Shown: piece by piece, positions 1 through 8,258 of the stretch | Position numbering within the stretch: position 1 is the first letter of the stretch | Layout: each line of letters opens with the position of its first letter | Assembly: GCA_027335965.1 (NCBI GenBank) | Contig: DAHWGZ010000007.1 | Span: 1-27,292 of the forward strand | Source: Acidiferrobacter sp. | GTDB taxonomy: Bacteria; Pseudomonadota; Gammaproteobacteria; Acidiferrobacterales; Acidiferrobacteraceae | DNA length: 27,292 nucleotides | Direction: 5' to 3' | Notes under the pieces: generated by a model | The model's database searches: none | What the model saw: the letters and a program-made list of their open reading frames with translations, nothing else | Told to the model about the DNA's origin: nothing | Program-made: the position numbers and the translations under genes

Positions 1-523
1 CGATCCCCGAGGAGCCGTTGACAAGCAGATTCGGTATGGCGGTGGGCAGCACCGACGGCTCATGTTCCGACCCGTCGTAGTTCGGCGCGAAGTCCACCGT
101 CTCCTTGTCGAGATCGGCGAGCAGCTCGTGGGCCACACGCGCCATACGGATCTCGGTGTAACGCATGGCCGCCGGGGCATCGCCGTCCACCGACCCGAAA
201 TTCCCCTGGCCGTCGACCAGCGGGTAGCGCATCGAGAAGGTCTGGGCCATGCGCACGATGGTGTCGTAGACCGCCGTGTCCCCGTGTGGATGGTATTTAC
301 CGATGACATCACCCACAACGCGCGCCGACTTCTTGTAGGGGCGATTCCAGTCGTTGGAAAGTTCGCGCATGGCAAACAGCACGCGCCGATGGACGGGCTT
401 CAGGCCGTCGCGCACGTCCGGGAGGGCGCGCCCCACGATCACGCTCATGGCGTAATCCAGGTACGACTGACGCATCTCCTCTTCGAGATTGACCGGGATG
501 GTTTCTTTAGCGAATTGATCCAT
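1..523 (-). CDS. gyrA: DNA gyrase subunit A, N-terminal part (runs off the left edge)
   Basis: Encodes the first ~174 residues of GyrA, the breakage-reunion subunit of the type II topoisomerase that introduces negative supercoils. The translation reads through the family landmarks: the [20 protein letters not shown] segment (21-40), KPVHRR and the quinolone-resistance-determining region [13 protein letters not shown]. Numbering coincides with E. coli GyrA, so position 83 is Thr (Ser in E. coli; Thr is a normal wild-type residue in other genera such as Pseudomonas) and position 87 is the usual Asp. The ATG at 523 is the family start. No stop occurs before base 1, so the gene continues outside the window. 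No resistance mutation is claimed. Certainty is very high. Confidence 0.98.
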   Translation of the reverse strand, partial: MDQFAKETIPVNLEEEMRQSYLDYAMSVIVGRALPDVRDGLKPVHRRVLFAMRELSNDWNRPYKKSARVVGDVIGKYHPHGDTAVYDTIVRMAQTFSMRYPLVDGQGNFGSVDGDAPAAMRYTEIRMARVAHELLADLDKETVDFAPNYDGSEHEPSVLPTAIPNLLVNGSSGI

Positions 524-584
524 CGGGTTTGGGCCGCGCTGCGGCCTTAGGACCTCTATAAGGAGCCTTCAAAAGTGGTCGCCC

Positions 585-612
585 AGCATACCATAAAGGG
601 ACTTTGCGCCAA
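585..612 (-). promoter_or_regulatory. Probable gyrA promoter
   Basis: On the minus strand a TTGGCG -35 (607-612), a 16-bp spacer and a TATGCT -10 (585-590) lie about 60 bp upstream of the gyrA ATG. Four or more of six bases match sigma-70 in each hexamer. Upstream of it, 613-853 is GC-rich with no gene I can support. Confidence 0.4.
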
Positions 613-853
613 AGCCGCGGCGGGCGGACGCCTCCCCTCCCGCAAGTCCGGTGGCGCGCCGGCACCCTCAGCGCATCCGGATTCGTCCCCACAGCGAGGG
701 CTGTGCCCGCACTTGCGGGATCGCGGGCACCCGACGACGCCAGGCTGGGCCGCAAAGAGTCGCGCCCATGTGGCGACAATCCCGCCGGTGCGGCGCCATG
801 GCCGATCGGCCCCGCAAAAGGGCATAGGCGGTCGGGGGCTTCTCGCGTTTCGC

Positions 854-1252
854 CTATCGTCCGGCGCCGCTCAGGGCTGCCCGCACGTCCGTCTTCCGGA
901 AATCCTCTCCGACATAGAGCAAAGGGCACCCCTGCGTGCTCGCCAGCTCATAGGCGAAGCAATCTCCGAAATTGAGCGCGGCGGGATGCACCCCATTGCC
1001 CCACCTCCCGTAGGCCCGCGCCACACGCCGCGCCGAAGCGGCCGTCACACTGACGATCTCGAATCCCAGTCCGTCGATCAGACGTTCCATTTCCGCACCG
1101 ACGTGGCGCCGACCGGCCACAACCAGCGCCTCAGCAACAGTACCGGCGGAAATGAGCAGGCCATCCTCGATCTCCAGGACCGTGACACAGGCGTCCGCTT
1201 GCGGATCATTGAGCACGACCGCCATCAAGGCCGAGGTATCGACCGCCATCAT
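854..1252 (-). CDS. VapC-like PIN-domain toxin
   Basis: A 132-residue PIN-domain protein, predicted to be a Mg-dependent endoribonuclease acting on RNA or tRNA as the toxin of a type II toxin-antitoxin pair. The acidic PIN residues are in place: Asp5 in the N-terminal VDTSAL motif, Glu41, Asp97 in the NFGDCFAYELA motif that is highly typical of VapC, and Asp117. Length is normal for the family. The start ATGA overlaps the antitoxin stop (1249-1252), so translation is probably coupled to the antitoxin, which normally keeps the antitoxin in excess. The exact RNA target cannot be read from sequence. It lies between gyrA and a metal permease, without other mobile-element marks. Confidence 0.88.
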   Translation of the reverse strand: MMAVDTSALMAVVLNDPQADACVTVLEIEDGLLISAGTVAEALVVAGRRHVGAEMERLIDGLGFEIVSVTAASARRVARAYGRWGNGVHPAALNFGDCFAYELASTQGCPLLYVGEDFRKTDVRAALSGAGR

Positions 1253-1509
1253 GGTAGCGGCAGACCATTCTCGTCATAGAGAAAATCCTGGCTGCGATCG
1301 GCGTCCGGCCCCGCAACCGCCTTGCCCGCCGCCGACGCGCGCACCGCATCAAGCACCGCCCGTCGCGACTCCCGGCTCGATGCCCCGTGCGTGGCCATCA
1401 GGCGCACCACCGCATGTCCATGACGAGTCAAAAGGACCTCCTCCCCCGCTTCGGCGCGCCTGACAAGTTCGGTCAACTGCCCCTTGGCCTCGGTTACAGA
1501 TACTTTCAC
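1249..1509 (-). CDS. Phd/YefM-family antitoxin (VapB role)
   Basis: An 86-residue antitoxin of the Phd/YefM fold. The N-terminus KVSVTEAKGQLTELVRRAEAGEEVLLTRHG is the standard DNA-binding and dimerisation half (strand, helix, 'G(E)EV.(L/I)T+.G' hairpin). The C-terminal ~40 residues, rich in charged residues and ending in DFLYDENGLPLP, should be the toxin-binding tail. The start is a GTG at 1509, chosen because GGGAGG sits five bases upstream. It is the first gene of the pair, and the dyad in its promoter suggests autorepression by antitoxin or complex. Confidence 0.88.
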   Translation of the reverse strand: MKVSVTEAKGQLTELVRRAEAGEEVLLTRHGHAVVRLMATHGASSRESRRAVLDAVRASAAGKAVAGPDADRSQDFLYDENGLPLP

Positions 1510-1559
1510 GGCAACCTCCCGGGCAACACCCTGTCGGGCCCCTCATTTGGCTACGGACC

Positions 1560-1588
1560 AATATAGTCCATTCAATGGACCATAACAA
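1560..1588 (-). promoter_or_regulatory. Promoter and operator of the toxin-antitoxin pair
   Basis: On the minus strand TTGTTA (1583-1588) and TATATT (1560-1565) are separated by exactly 17 bp. That spacer contains a perfect 7-bp inverted repeat with a one-base centre, GTCCATT-C-AATGGAC (1566-1580). A repressor bound there would block RNA polymerase directly. A further TGGTCC half-site lies at about 1555-1560. The start of transcription would fall near 1553, about 45 bp before the antitoxin GTG. Confidence 0.7.
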
Positions 1589-1741
1589 GCCCGATCACCT
1601 TCTCATTGGCCAGATGCACTCCGGCACAATCCGTCACGGACGCTACGCTGGCATACGTGGTTTTGCGCCTTTCATTTTCGGTGTTGGATGCCCAGACCTT
1701 CCCTACAGCGAGGATCCGTATTAGGCCGAGACGGGGCACGC

Positions 1742-1773
1742 GGGGCCGGTGACGAGGACCCCCCGCCGGCCCC
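1742..1773 (-). terminator. Terminator-like hairpin at the end of the Ni/Co permease gene
   Basis: Perfect 8-bp inverted repeat GGGGCCGG / CCGGCCCC with a 16-nt loop, beginning at the permease stop codon (1773-1775). No U tract follows on the minus strand, so it is either an L-shaped terminator or an RNA-stabilising hairpin. Confidence 0.35.
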
Positions 1774-2762
1774 TACATTGCGGGTGCTCGCAAGGCCCTG
1801 CGGTAGGAGAAAACCGCGATCAGCGTGACGAGCCCTGTCAAGAACACGAGCACGCCGCCCGCCATCGAGAACGAGGACCCGGCGAGGAGGCCCTGGAGTG
1901 GCCGGCCGTGCTCATGCGCGAACACGCCCGCCCACTCCAGGGCCCCGATCCCGAACGCCGCGCCCACGCCCACGCCGGTGACCGCCACATTGAAGCGCCG
2001 CTTGCGCGAGGCGTCGCGATAGGCCCAGTCGTAGACCGCCGCCATGACGACCCCGTCCAGGCTGTCCAAAAGGCTCATGCCGGCCGTGAACAATAGCGGA
2101 AACACCATGACATCCCTCATCGGCAGACCCCGATATTGGGCGGTGGCGGCGATCCCCAGGATGGCAATCTCCGAAGCGGTGTCGAACCCGAACCCGAAGA
2201 GCAGCCCCACGAAATACATCTCGTATCCGTGCCGGATACGTCGGTAGACAGACCCAAGCAGCGCGCTCATGGGCCCCTTTGGCCCATCCTCGCCGGCGGA
2301 CCCCTGCGCGTTCGTGGTCGTCCCGTCACCGCGAAACAGACGCACCAGGATACGCAGGTTCGCGGCCCCGATCAGCGTCAGGAAACCGGCCGACAGGCCA
2401 AGACCCCAAACCGCCCCGTCGCCAGCCAGGGCGTTCACCCCGGGCGCACGGACGACGAATAGGGCCACCGCCAAGGACAACGCCATAACGACCGTCGAGT
2501 GGCCGAGCGAGAAAAAGAGCCCCACGTCAGCCCCCCGCAGGCCATCGGCGCGCAGCTTGCGCGTCACATTGTCGATCGCGGCAATATGATCGGCGTCAAA
2601 GGCATGTTTCAGTCCCAGGAGGTAAGCGAGCATCCCGGTCTCGAGCAGGATACCGTGGCGCGCGGTCACGGCCGTCAGATCGACCCATGCGCCGATGTTG
2701 AGCAGCACGGCCACGGCCAGCACCCCGTGTGGCGACCAGCGGCCCCTCCGCAACGTCCCCAT
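1773..2762 (-). CDS. NiCoT-family nickel/cobalt permease (HoxN/NixA type)
   Basis: Secondary transporter for Ni(II) and/or Co(II) in the inner membrane, used to supply metalloenzymes or cobalamin synthesis. The family signature HAFDADHIAAIDN (HX4DH) is present near residue 55 of this form, followed by FSLGHSTVV and LGFGFDTASEIAIL, two further NiCoT motifs. About eight hydrophobic segments and ~330 residues fit the family. An ATG 30 bases further upstream (2792) is also in frame, but the one at 2762 has AAAGGGG five bases ahead, so I prefer it. Sequence cannot tell nickel from cobalt preference. No hydrogenase, urease or cobalamin gene lies in the window. A structured leader precedes it. Confidence 0.92.
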   Translation of the reverse strand: MGTLRRGRWSPHGVLAVAVLLNIGAWVDLTAVTARHGILLETGMLAYLLGLKHAFDADHIAAIDNVTRKLRADGLRGADVGLFFSLGHSTVVMALSLAVALFVVRAPGVNALAGDGAVWGLGLSAGFLTLIGAANLRILVRLFRGDGTTTNAQGSAGEDGPKGPMSALLGSVYRRIRHGYEMYFVGLLFGFGFDTASEIAILGIAATAQYRGLPMRDVMVFPLLFTAGMSLLDSLDGVVMAAVYDWAYRDASRKRRFNVAVTGVGVGAAFGIGALEWAGVFAHEHGRPLQGLLAGSSFSMAGGVLVFLTGLVTLIAVFSYRRALRAPAM

Positions 2763-2862
2763 GCCCACCCCTTTCGCCAGCCAGGCCGCCATGGGCGGGC
2801 GTGGCGCCCCGACCCGACGCGGACAGGCCCGAATCGGCGACCCCGCGACCCTTGCCCCATCA

Positions 2863-2939
2863 GGGCGCTGCGAGACTCCCGCCCCCCGCCGCCATGCCCC
2901 TTCAGCATAGCGCCTGAAGCGCCGCGAGTCTCTGCGCCC
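2863..2939 (-). promoter_or_regulatory. Structured leader candidate upstream of the Ni/Co permease
   Basis: A long-range helix of 6 + 7 bp closes a 77-nt element: GGGCGC (2863-2868) with GCGCCC (2934-2939), and GAGACTC (2872-2878) with GAGTCTC (2926-2932). Inside, CTTCAG (2900-2905) pairs with CTGAAG (2914-2919). It lies ~100 nt ahead of the permease start, in its probable 5' UTR. It lacks the B12 box of cobalamin riboswitches, and I cannot match it to the NiCo (czcD) riboswitch consensus. A protein operator or chance GC pairing is possible. Confidence 0.35.
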
Positions 2940-3129
2940 ATTGCCGTGTCGGGATACGTCAAGGACGCCAGCGGCGCGCTGGGAGGCAGGCGGGTCACGG
3001 CCTTGCCAAAGGGGCGAGGCGCCCGCGCCCAGACCGTTTGGGATGATGGGGACTGCGATAGGTCACGGGCATGCGCCGCCCCACGGTCAAGGGAGCGGGT
3101 CAGAACCCCCGCGGCGGGCGGTTCCCGAG

Positions 3130-3159
3130 GTCCTTGGCACCGCGCGCGGCGCCAAGGAC
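3130..3159. terminator. GC-rich hairpin downstream of the zinc-ribbon gene
   Basis: Perfect 9-bp inverted repeat GTCCTTGGC / GCCAAGGAC with a 12-base loop that is itself CG-palindromic. It lies 36 bp past the stop of the minus-strand zinc-ribbon gene. There is no T run on either side, so terminator function is only likely by position. The rest of 2940-3194 holds nothing I can support. Confidence 0.35.
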
Positions 3160-3194
3160 GCGCCCGCTCACAAGCCTCAAGGCCGCGTCGCGAG

Positions 3195-3494
3195 TCAGCG
3201 CAGGCCCGCGGATTTGCGCCAACGCCTGAGGGTGGCGAGGCGCCAGTGCATGTAGAAACGGACCAGCGCCGGGGCCTTGCGATTCTCCAGCAAACCCCGC
3301 ACCCGCACCCGCATATCGGCCAGCGCCATGTCCTTCACGAACGCATTCCCATCGTGGCAATAACTGCAGTAGTCGCTACCCGGCCGGTATTTCTTGTCGT
3401 AGATGACGGGCATGCCACAACTCTGGCAACGCGTGCGTTCTGCTATCCACTGCTTCTTCAATGCCGCCGCTAATGCCTTGAAGCTCATTCTCAT
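3195..3494 (-). CDS. Small zinc-ribbon protein (putative zinc_ribbon_2 domain)
   Basis: A 99-residue protein with two CxxC knuckles, Cys23/Cys26 (CQSCGMP) and Cys43/Cys46 (DYCSYC), spaced by 16 residues. The 'C.SCGMP ... YC.YC..G.F' pattern matches the putative zinc-ribbon domain family (PF12674). The C-terminal half is basic (HWRLATLRRWRKS), which could bind nucleic acid or membrane phosphates. No function is established for this family that I can state. The start at 3494 is the first of two close ATGs (3494, 3488) and neither has a strong ribosome-binding site. The gene stands alone between the permease leader and a divergent transporter gene. Confidence 0.72.
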   Translation of the reverse strand: MRMSFKALAAALKKQWIAERTRCQSCGMPVIYDKKYRPGSDYCSYCHDGNAFVKDMALADMRVRVRGLLENRKAPALVRFYMHWRLATLRRWRKSAGLR

Positions 3495-3846
3495 ATCCCG
3501 TACCCAACCCGATGCTCAGGACCCGAAGGCCCCGCATCGCGGACCGTAAACGTCTTGCACGACCCGGCGACGCCGGCATGCCCTGTCAGGCTAGGATAAC
3601 AGTCCGAGCGGTCGGCCGGCCAGACACGCCCCCGCGCCGGCCGTGACGGCGGCCCCCGGGCGCGCCTGAACCTTGCCCCCATCATGGCCTGCCGCCAATC
3701 CCGCCAGCGCCCCGCCGGGCGCCGTCGCACCCAAAGCCGCGACTTAACTTAGCGCTATCGGCGCCCGTGCCGTTGGCGCAAATTTGCTAGACTGCGCGGC
3801 TAAGGACGCGACGACCGGGAACGACAACGCGAACAAGGAGGGGCGG

Positions 3847-5214
3847 GTGGATCACAAGGATGATGAGGGGACATCAAGACCGGACGGCGGGCCGCCCGGC
3901 CATGACGACCACCTCGCGAAACAAGCCGTGCGGGCGGCGAGCCTGGGCATGTTCCTCGACGGCTTCGACCTCAGCATCATGGCCATCGCCTTGCTGCCCT
4001 TGCGCGCTCAATGGCACCTCAGGGCGGGGGCCGTCGGCAACCTCATGGCCGCCGCGCTCATCGGCTCGCTATTGGGCGGACTCATCGGTGGCCGGCTGGT
4101 CGATCGCTTCGGACGCCGCGCCCTGCTCCTGCCCAATGTCGCCTTGTATGCCCTCGGCGCCATCGCCAGCGCCCTCAGCCCCGGTCTTGCGACCCTCTGG
4201 ATCGGCCGCTTCGTGGTTGGGCTCGCGGTCGGCATGGATTACCCGCTGGTGGCCACGGTGGTCGCCGAATACAGCGCCGAACACGACCGCGGGCGGGGTT
4301 TCGCCGGCATCAACGTCGCCTGGTACCTGGGGGCCTTCGCCTCGACGCTGCTGGGGCTTGCCTTACTGAGGCTCGGACCGGACTCCTGGCGCCTCATGCT
4401 CGGCGCGGCGTTGCTGCCGGCGCTGGTCTTGCTGTGGCTACGCCGCAGCATCCCCGAATCGCCGCGCTGGCTCATGCGCCGCGGATCGCAGGCGGCGGCG
4501 CATGAGGCCATGCAACGTCTCCATCCGGCGTGGAACGAGACGCGGATCAAAGACGCCCTGGCGCGTTTCTCCGGGGTCGCGCGGCGCACCACCATCCTCT
4601 TTCGGCGCCCCTGGCGCAAACGACTGGTGTTGAGCCTCGTCCCCTGGACCTGCCTCGACATCGTGGGCCTTGGCATCGGCCTCTACTTCCCGCTGATCCT
4701 GCGCATGCAAGGACTGGCGGGCAACAACACCGCCGCCGCCGGCATCAACGCCGCGTTCCTGCTGGTTTCGACCGCCGGCATCCTGTTCATCTACCGACGC
4801 CTCGACCGCTGGGGCCGCATCCCGCTGCAGATCGCCGGGTTCGCGCTCATGGTCTTGGGCCTGCTGTTGTTCGCCCTGGGGATCGCGATCCACGAGGTGG
4901 TGAGCGTCTACGCGGGAGCCGCGGTCTACTCCCTGGGGACCGGCATCGGTCCGGGGGTTACCGCCATGGCGCTTTCCGTCGAGATCTTCCCCACCGAGCT
5001 GCGCGCGAGCGCGGGGGGGCTTGCCACCGCGACCTCGCGACTTGGCGCGGCGTTCTCGGCGATCATCTTCCCGCGCCTCGAGACCGCCTGGGGGCTACCC
5101 GTGGTCCTCCTGCTCATGGCCTGCGTGTCGCTCATCGGCGCCGGGGTGACGCGCGGCTATCCGGTCGAGCCCGCCGGGCATACCCTCGAAGCCCTTGAGG
5201 ACCATGGGGACTAA
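3847..5214 (+). CDS. MFS transporter (metabolite:proton symporter / sugar-porter-like)
   Basis: A 455-residue major-facilitator protein with about 12 hydrophobic segments. MFS motif A is clear between TM2 and TM3 (GGRLVDRFGRRALLL), the first helix has the FLDGFDLSIM signature of organic-acid/aromatic-acid and sugar porters, and PESPRWL ends the first half as in sugar porters; EIFPTELRASAGG precedes the last helices. The substrate cannot be deduced. The start is the GTG at 3847 because AAGGAGGGG ends three bases ahead of it; an in-frame TTG at 3784 has no ribosome-binding site. Bases 3495-3846 hold its upstream region, with no convincing sigma-70 pair. The lipoprotein gene downstream overlaps its last 11 bases. 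Confidence 0.9.
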   Translation: MDHKDDEGTSRPDGGPPGHDDHLAKQAVRAASLGMFLDGFDLSIMAIALLPLRAQWHLRAGAVGNLMAAALIGSLLGGLIGGRLVDRFGRRALLLPNVALYALGAIASALSPGLATLWIGRFVVGLAVGMDYPLVATVVAEYSAEHDRGRGFAGINVAWYLGAFASTLLGLALLRLGPDSWRLMLGAALLPALVLLWLRRSIPESPRWLMRRGSQAAAHEAMQRLHPAWNETRIKDALARFSGVARRTTILFRRPWRKRLVLSLVPWTCLDIVGLGIGLYFPLILRMQGLAGNNTAAAGINAAFLLVSTAGILFIYRRLDRWGRIPLQIAGFALMVLGLLLFALGIAIHEVVSVYAGAAVYSLGTGIGPGVTAMALSVEIFPTELRASAGGLATATSRLGAAFSAIIFPRLETAWGLPVVLLLMACVSLIGAGVTRGYPVEPAGHTLEALEDHGD

Positions 5215-5932
5215 ACAGCAGCCCGCCGGCGCTCGGCGCTGGCCGCCCGCGGCCTCGGTCACCGCGCCGGCCCTGGCACTGCTGGTGCTGGCCGGTTGCG
5301 CGCCACCGTCGGCATCGGCCCCCACGAGACTCGGCCCCGCGATCGCGTCCGGGCCGGCCCTCGGCGTGATCCGCGAAGGCTGGCACACCGGACTCATCGT
5401 GCCCGAAAGCGAGCTGACCGGCGCCTTGAGGCCCTTGCGCAAGCCCCTCGCGCCCGCGCCCTTCGTCATCATCGGTTGGGGACAACGCGGCTATTACATG
5501 GCCCGCGACCCCGGCCTTTTGACCGGCCTTGCCGCCCTGTTTCCGTCGGCGAGCGTCATCCATGTCCGGCCCTGGCGGCCCCGGCCGGGACCGCGATCGC
5601 CACGACGCCGTACCTGGCTGCACCTGCCGGCGGGTGGCTGGCGGGGCCTGCGCGCCTTTCTCGATCACGCCTTCGCGTGGCGTCCCCACGACCGCCTCAG
5701 GGCCCTCGGGGCGCGCGGTCGCCGCGGGCTTTTTTTCGCGTCGACCGGGACCTATGACGCCTTCCACACGTGCAACACCTGGACCATGCAGGCCTTGCAT
5801 GCCGCGCGACTGCCGGCCGCGAGCACCGGCGTCCTGTTTGCGGGTCAGGTGCGCGGCGCCCTGCGCGCGCCCCCCTTGCGTCGCTTTGAGGCGCAGCCCA
5901 CGACCTCTTCCGGACGCGGGCGGCCGCCTTGA
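5204..5932 (+). CDS. DUF2459-family lipoprotein
   Basis: A ~242-residue predicted lipoprotein. An N-terminal basic stretch and hydrophobic core lead to the lipobox LAGC, so the mature protein is probably lipid-anchored in the periplasm. The body matches the DUF2459 / 'urease-region' family (TIGR02117): EGWHTGLIVP, GWGQRGYYM, and the diagnostic TYDAFHTCNTWTMQALHAARLP. The conserved His, Cys and Asn look like a papain-like or NlpC-like active site, but the activity is unknown. I chose the ATG at 5204, which overlaps the MFS stop by 11 bases (translational coupling) and has GAGG just upstream; an in-frame TTG at 5195 is the alternative. No urease genes lie nearby. Confidence 0.82.
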   Translation: MGTKQQPAGARRWPPAASVTAPALALLVLAGCAPPSASAPTRLGPAIASGPALGVIREGWHTGLIVPESELTGALRPLRKPLAPAPFVIIGWGQRGYYMARDPGLLTGLAALFPSASVIHVRPWRPRPGPRSPRRRTWLHLPAGGWRGLRAFLDHAFAWRPHDRLRALGARGRRGLFFASTGTYDAFHTCNTWTMQALHAARLPAASTGVLFAGQVRGALRAPPLRRFEAQPTTSSGRGRPP

Positions 5933-6041
5933 CAGCGTTTCATTCGTCGCCTATTGGAAAGGGCATTTACTCGTGGCTACCGCGCCGCGGGCATGCATGC
6001 GGCTTAAAGATCGGCAATCCCGGAACACCCGGACAAGGCCG

Positions 6042-6064
6042 GCGCGCCTATGCAAGCGGCGCGC
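6042..6064. repeat. Small dyad repeat, copy 1 (upstream of first EAL gene)
   Basis: GCGCGC, then an 11-base centre CTATGCAAGCG, then GCGCGC. A second copy at 10587-10609 differs at only three centre positions. This one is 33 bp upstream of the first globin-GAF-EAL start. Confidence 0.5.
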
Positions 6065-6096
6065 GATGCGCGAAGGCATGAATCGGGGGGACATGC

Positions 6097-8214
6097 ATGA
6101 CGTCTCATGACGCGTATGGGCCACGCGCGGCCAAGGCCTTTATCCCGATACGCGCCTACACGGACATCCTGACCCATGATCTCTACGCCATGTTTCATGC
6201 GACGCTCCTGGCGCATGCCGGCCGCGATGATGTCCTCATCCAGCTCGATGCCCAGGAATTCTGGGCGAGCCAGGAAAGCCGTCCCCTGCGGCAACTTCTC
6301 GATCCGGATTTGAAGCCCCATGCCTTGCAGCAGTCGGCTCAAGACATGGGTCGCACGCTCGCCTACCTTGGCGTGGAAAACGCCTGGCTCGTCGAAACCC
6401 ATGGCGCCCTCATCACCGGGCTGCGGCGACATCCCCTGATTCAGTCGCTGACGCCCGCCGAACAGGATCCCCTCCGCGACATCCTCGTATCGCGCCTCAT
6501 GGCTTCGTTGAGCGGGATCGTGGCCGGGCAACGCCAAGTCGTCTACGGTCAGCAGCGGGTCATGGGCGCGGTGACCCGGCTGATCGAGACCTGCACGACC
6601 TTGAATGATTTCGCGCGCGCCCTGCTCGACACCTTGCTGACCCTGGAAGGGATGGTGGCCGGGACATTCGCCCGTCCCGACAAGAACGGTACGTTGCAAT
6701 ACGAGATCATCGCCGGCGCCACCGTCGCGCGTCATGCCTCGACGTTTGCCGACCACCAGAGCCTCCCCAACATCTATGGCGACAACCCCTTGGGCTGCGG
6801 CCCTTCAGGCTGCGCGTGGCGGTCGGGGAAACCCCAATGCAGCGTGATGATTGCTCGCGAACCGTCTCTTGCCCCCTGGCATCAGATCGCGCGCGAGCTC
6901 GGCTACGTCTCCCACGCCACGATCCCCATCCAGGACGCCAACCGTGAACCCCGCGCCATACTCTCGCTCTACCACGCGGCGCCGGGCTATTTCTCGACCA
7001 CCGACTTTACCAATCTTTTGGACAGGCTTTGCGCTGTCCTATCAGCCGCCGTGGCGCGCCTCAATCAGGATGCGCCGCCCGTGCATTACTCCATCCGCGC
7101 CGACTATCGCGAGCGCCTCGCCGAAGGCGCGCTCACCATGCTGTATCAGCCTATCGTCGACCTGAAGACCGGACGTCTCGCGAAGGTCGAGGCGCTCGCG
7201 AGGCTGCGCGACCCTGATGGGACTCATGTGTCGCCCACGCATTTCCTGCCGACATTCGGCGCCCGCGAACTGCGCCAGCTGTTCTCCTTGGGTCTTCGCC
7301 AGGCCATGGCCGACCTCCAAACCTGGAGCCATCGCGGCTTGCACACCTCGGTATCCGTGAATCTGCCGGCGCAGGCGCTGTCCGACCCGGAGTACCTGGC
7401 CATCGCGCGGGCCGTGCTGCATGACGCGGCCATGGAGCCCAACCGCATCACCTTCGAACTTCTGGAGACCGACGAGACCGGCTCGCGGGAGACCGCCGTC
7501 CGGCAGATGGTCAATCGCTGGCGGCGCCTGGGCGTGCGTCTCGCGCAGGATGACCTGGGATCGGGATACAGCTCGCTTCTGCGCATGGAGCGGCTGGCCG
7601 TGGACGAAGTGAAGATCGACCAGGAATTCGTCCAAACCGTCGCGCGCTCGCCGCGCAAGGCCCTGCAATTCATCCATCACCTGACACGCCTCGTGCACGA
7701 TATCGGCCTTTCAGTGGTGGTCGAGGGCGTCGAGAGCCGCGGTCTCATGGAGGCCGCCACCATCCTTGGCGCCGATGCCGCTCAAGGATATGCGATCAGT
7801 CGACCAATAACCGCCGATGCCCTGCGCTCCTGGTATCGGGATTTCGATCTCGTCGTCGCGCCCGAGCACCCGACAACCGCGCTTGGAGCTTATGCCACGC
7901 TGCTATTGCGCGGCACCCTTCTCAATCTCGCGCGCTCGCGCCCCACGCTCTTTGGTCATATCATCTGCGAACCCTGCACGATCGCCGCCTACATCGAGAA
8001 CGACGCGGCTGCCGGGAGCGTGGCCCTGAAGGACGGCTACGCAAAGCTGGTGGCCGTGATCCGCGCGGGCGCCGATCCGCAACGTTACGAAAAGGCGCAC
8101 AGCAAGCTCGAACAGCTGCTGCGCACGGAGATCCGCCGCGAGGAGCACGCCGCGGCACACGCCCCGCCGGACATGGACAAGCCCCGCGACGCGGCGTTTC
8201 TAGGGCCGCCGTGA
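6097..8214 (+). CDS. c-di-GMP phosphodiesterase: globin-like sensor + GAF + EAL + C-terminal extension
   Basis: A 705-residue cytoplasmic signalling protein predicted to hydrolyse c-di-GMP. Domains: a globin-coupled-sensor-like helical region (~1-155), a GAF domain (~160-325), an EAL domain (~340-590) and a ~115-residue helical extension. The EAL catalytic set looks complete: Glu365 (KVEALARL), the SVNLPAQ Asn, the ELLET Glu, Asp485/Asp486 (QDDLGSG), Lys506 (VKID), Glu543 (VVEGVE) and Gln563 (AQGY). There is no GGDEF domain. At the position where globin-coupled sensors carry the proximal haem histidine (G..HA.(I/L)(G/N)V) this copy has Leu88, so haem binding is doubtful. A GGGGGG stretch six bases ahead of the ATG is the likely ribosome-binding site. 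It is paralogous over its full length to the next gene. Confidence 0.9.
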   Translation: MTSHDAYGPRAAKAFIPIRAYTDILTHDLYAMFHATLLAHAGRDDVLIQLDAQEFWASQESRPLRQLLDPDLKPHALQQSAQDMGRTLAYLGVENAWLVETHGALITGLRRHPLIQSLTPAEQDPLRDILVSRLMASLSGIVAGQRQVVYGQQRVMGAVTRLIETCTTLNDFARALLDTLLTLEGMVAGTFARPDKNGTLQYEIIAGATVARHASTFADHQSLPNIYGDNPLGCGPSGCAWRSGKPQCSVMIAREPSLAPWHQIARELGYVSHATIPIQDANREPRAILSLYHAAPGYFSTTDFTNLLDRLCAVLSAAVARLNQDAPPVHYSIRADYRERLAEGALTMLYQPIVDLKTGRLAKVEALARLRDPDGTHVSPTHFLPTFGARELRQLFSLGLRQAMADLQTWSHRGLHTSVSVNLPAQALSDPEYLAIARAVLHDAAMEPNRITFELLETDETGSRETAVRQMVNRWRRLGVRLAQDDLGSGYSSLLRMERLAVDEVKIDQEFVQTVARSPRKALQFIHHLTRLVHDIGLSVVVEGVESRGLMEAATILGADAAQGYAISRPITADALRSWYRDFDLVVAPEHPTTALGAYATLLLRGTLLNLARSRPTLFGHIICEPCTIAAYIENDAAAGSVALKDGYAKLVAVIRAGADPQRYEKAHSKLEQLLRTEIRREEHAAAHAPPDMDKPRDAAFLGPP

Positions 8215-8258
8215 CCGCCCCCTGACGGCCTCCGACGATGCCCGGGCGCGGGCCTGAC

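Noticed and set aside
271..300. Quinolone-resistance change at GyrA position 83
   Set aside because: Thr83 is a normal wild-type residue in many genera; it is no evidence of resistance.
575..1279. Long plus-strand frames in and around the gap between gyrA and the toxin gene
   Set aside because: Low-complexity translations rich in Arg, Pro and Gly, no domain, no ribosome-binding site, overlapping vapC.
2863..2939. Cobalamin riboswitch before the Ni/Co permease
   Set aside because: The B12 box and other conserved core segments are not present on the minus strand.
2499..3473. 324-residue plus-strand frame over the permease leader and zinc-ribbon gene
   Set aside because: Opposes two better genes; composition is typical of GC-rich non-coding frames.
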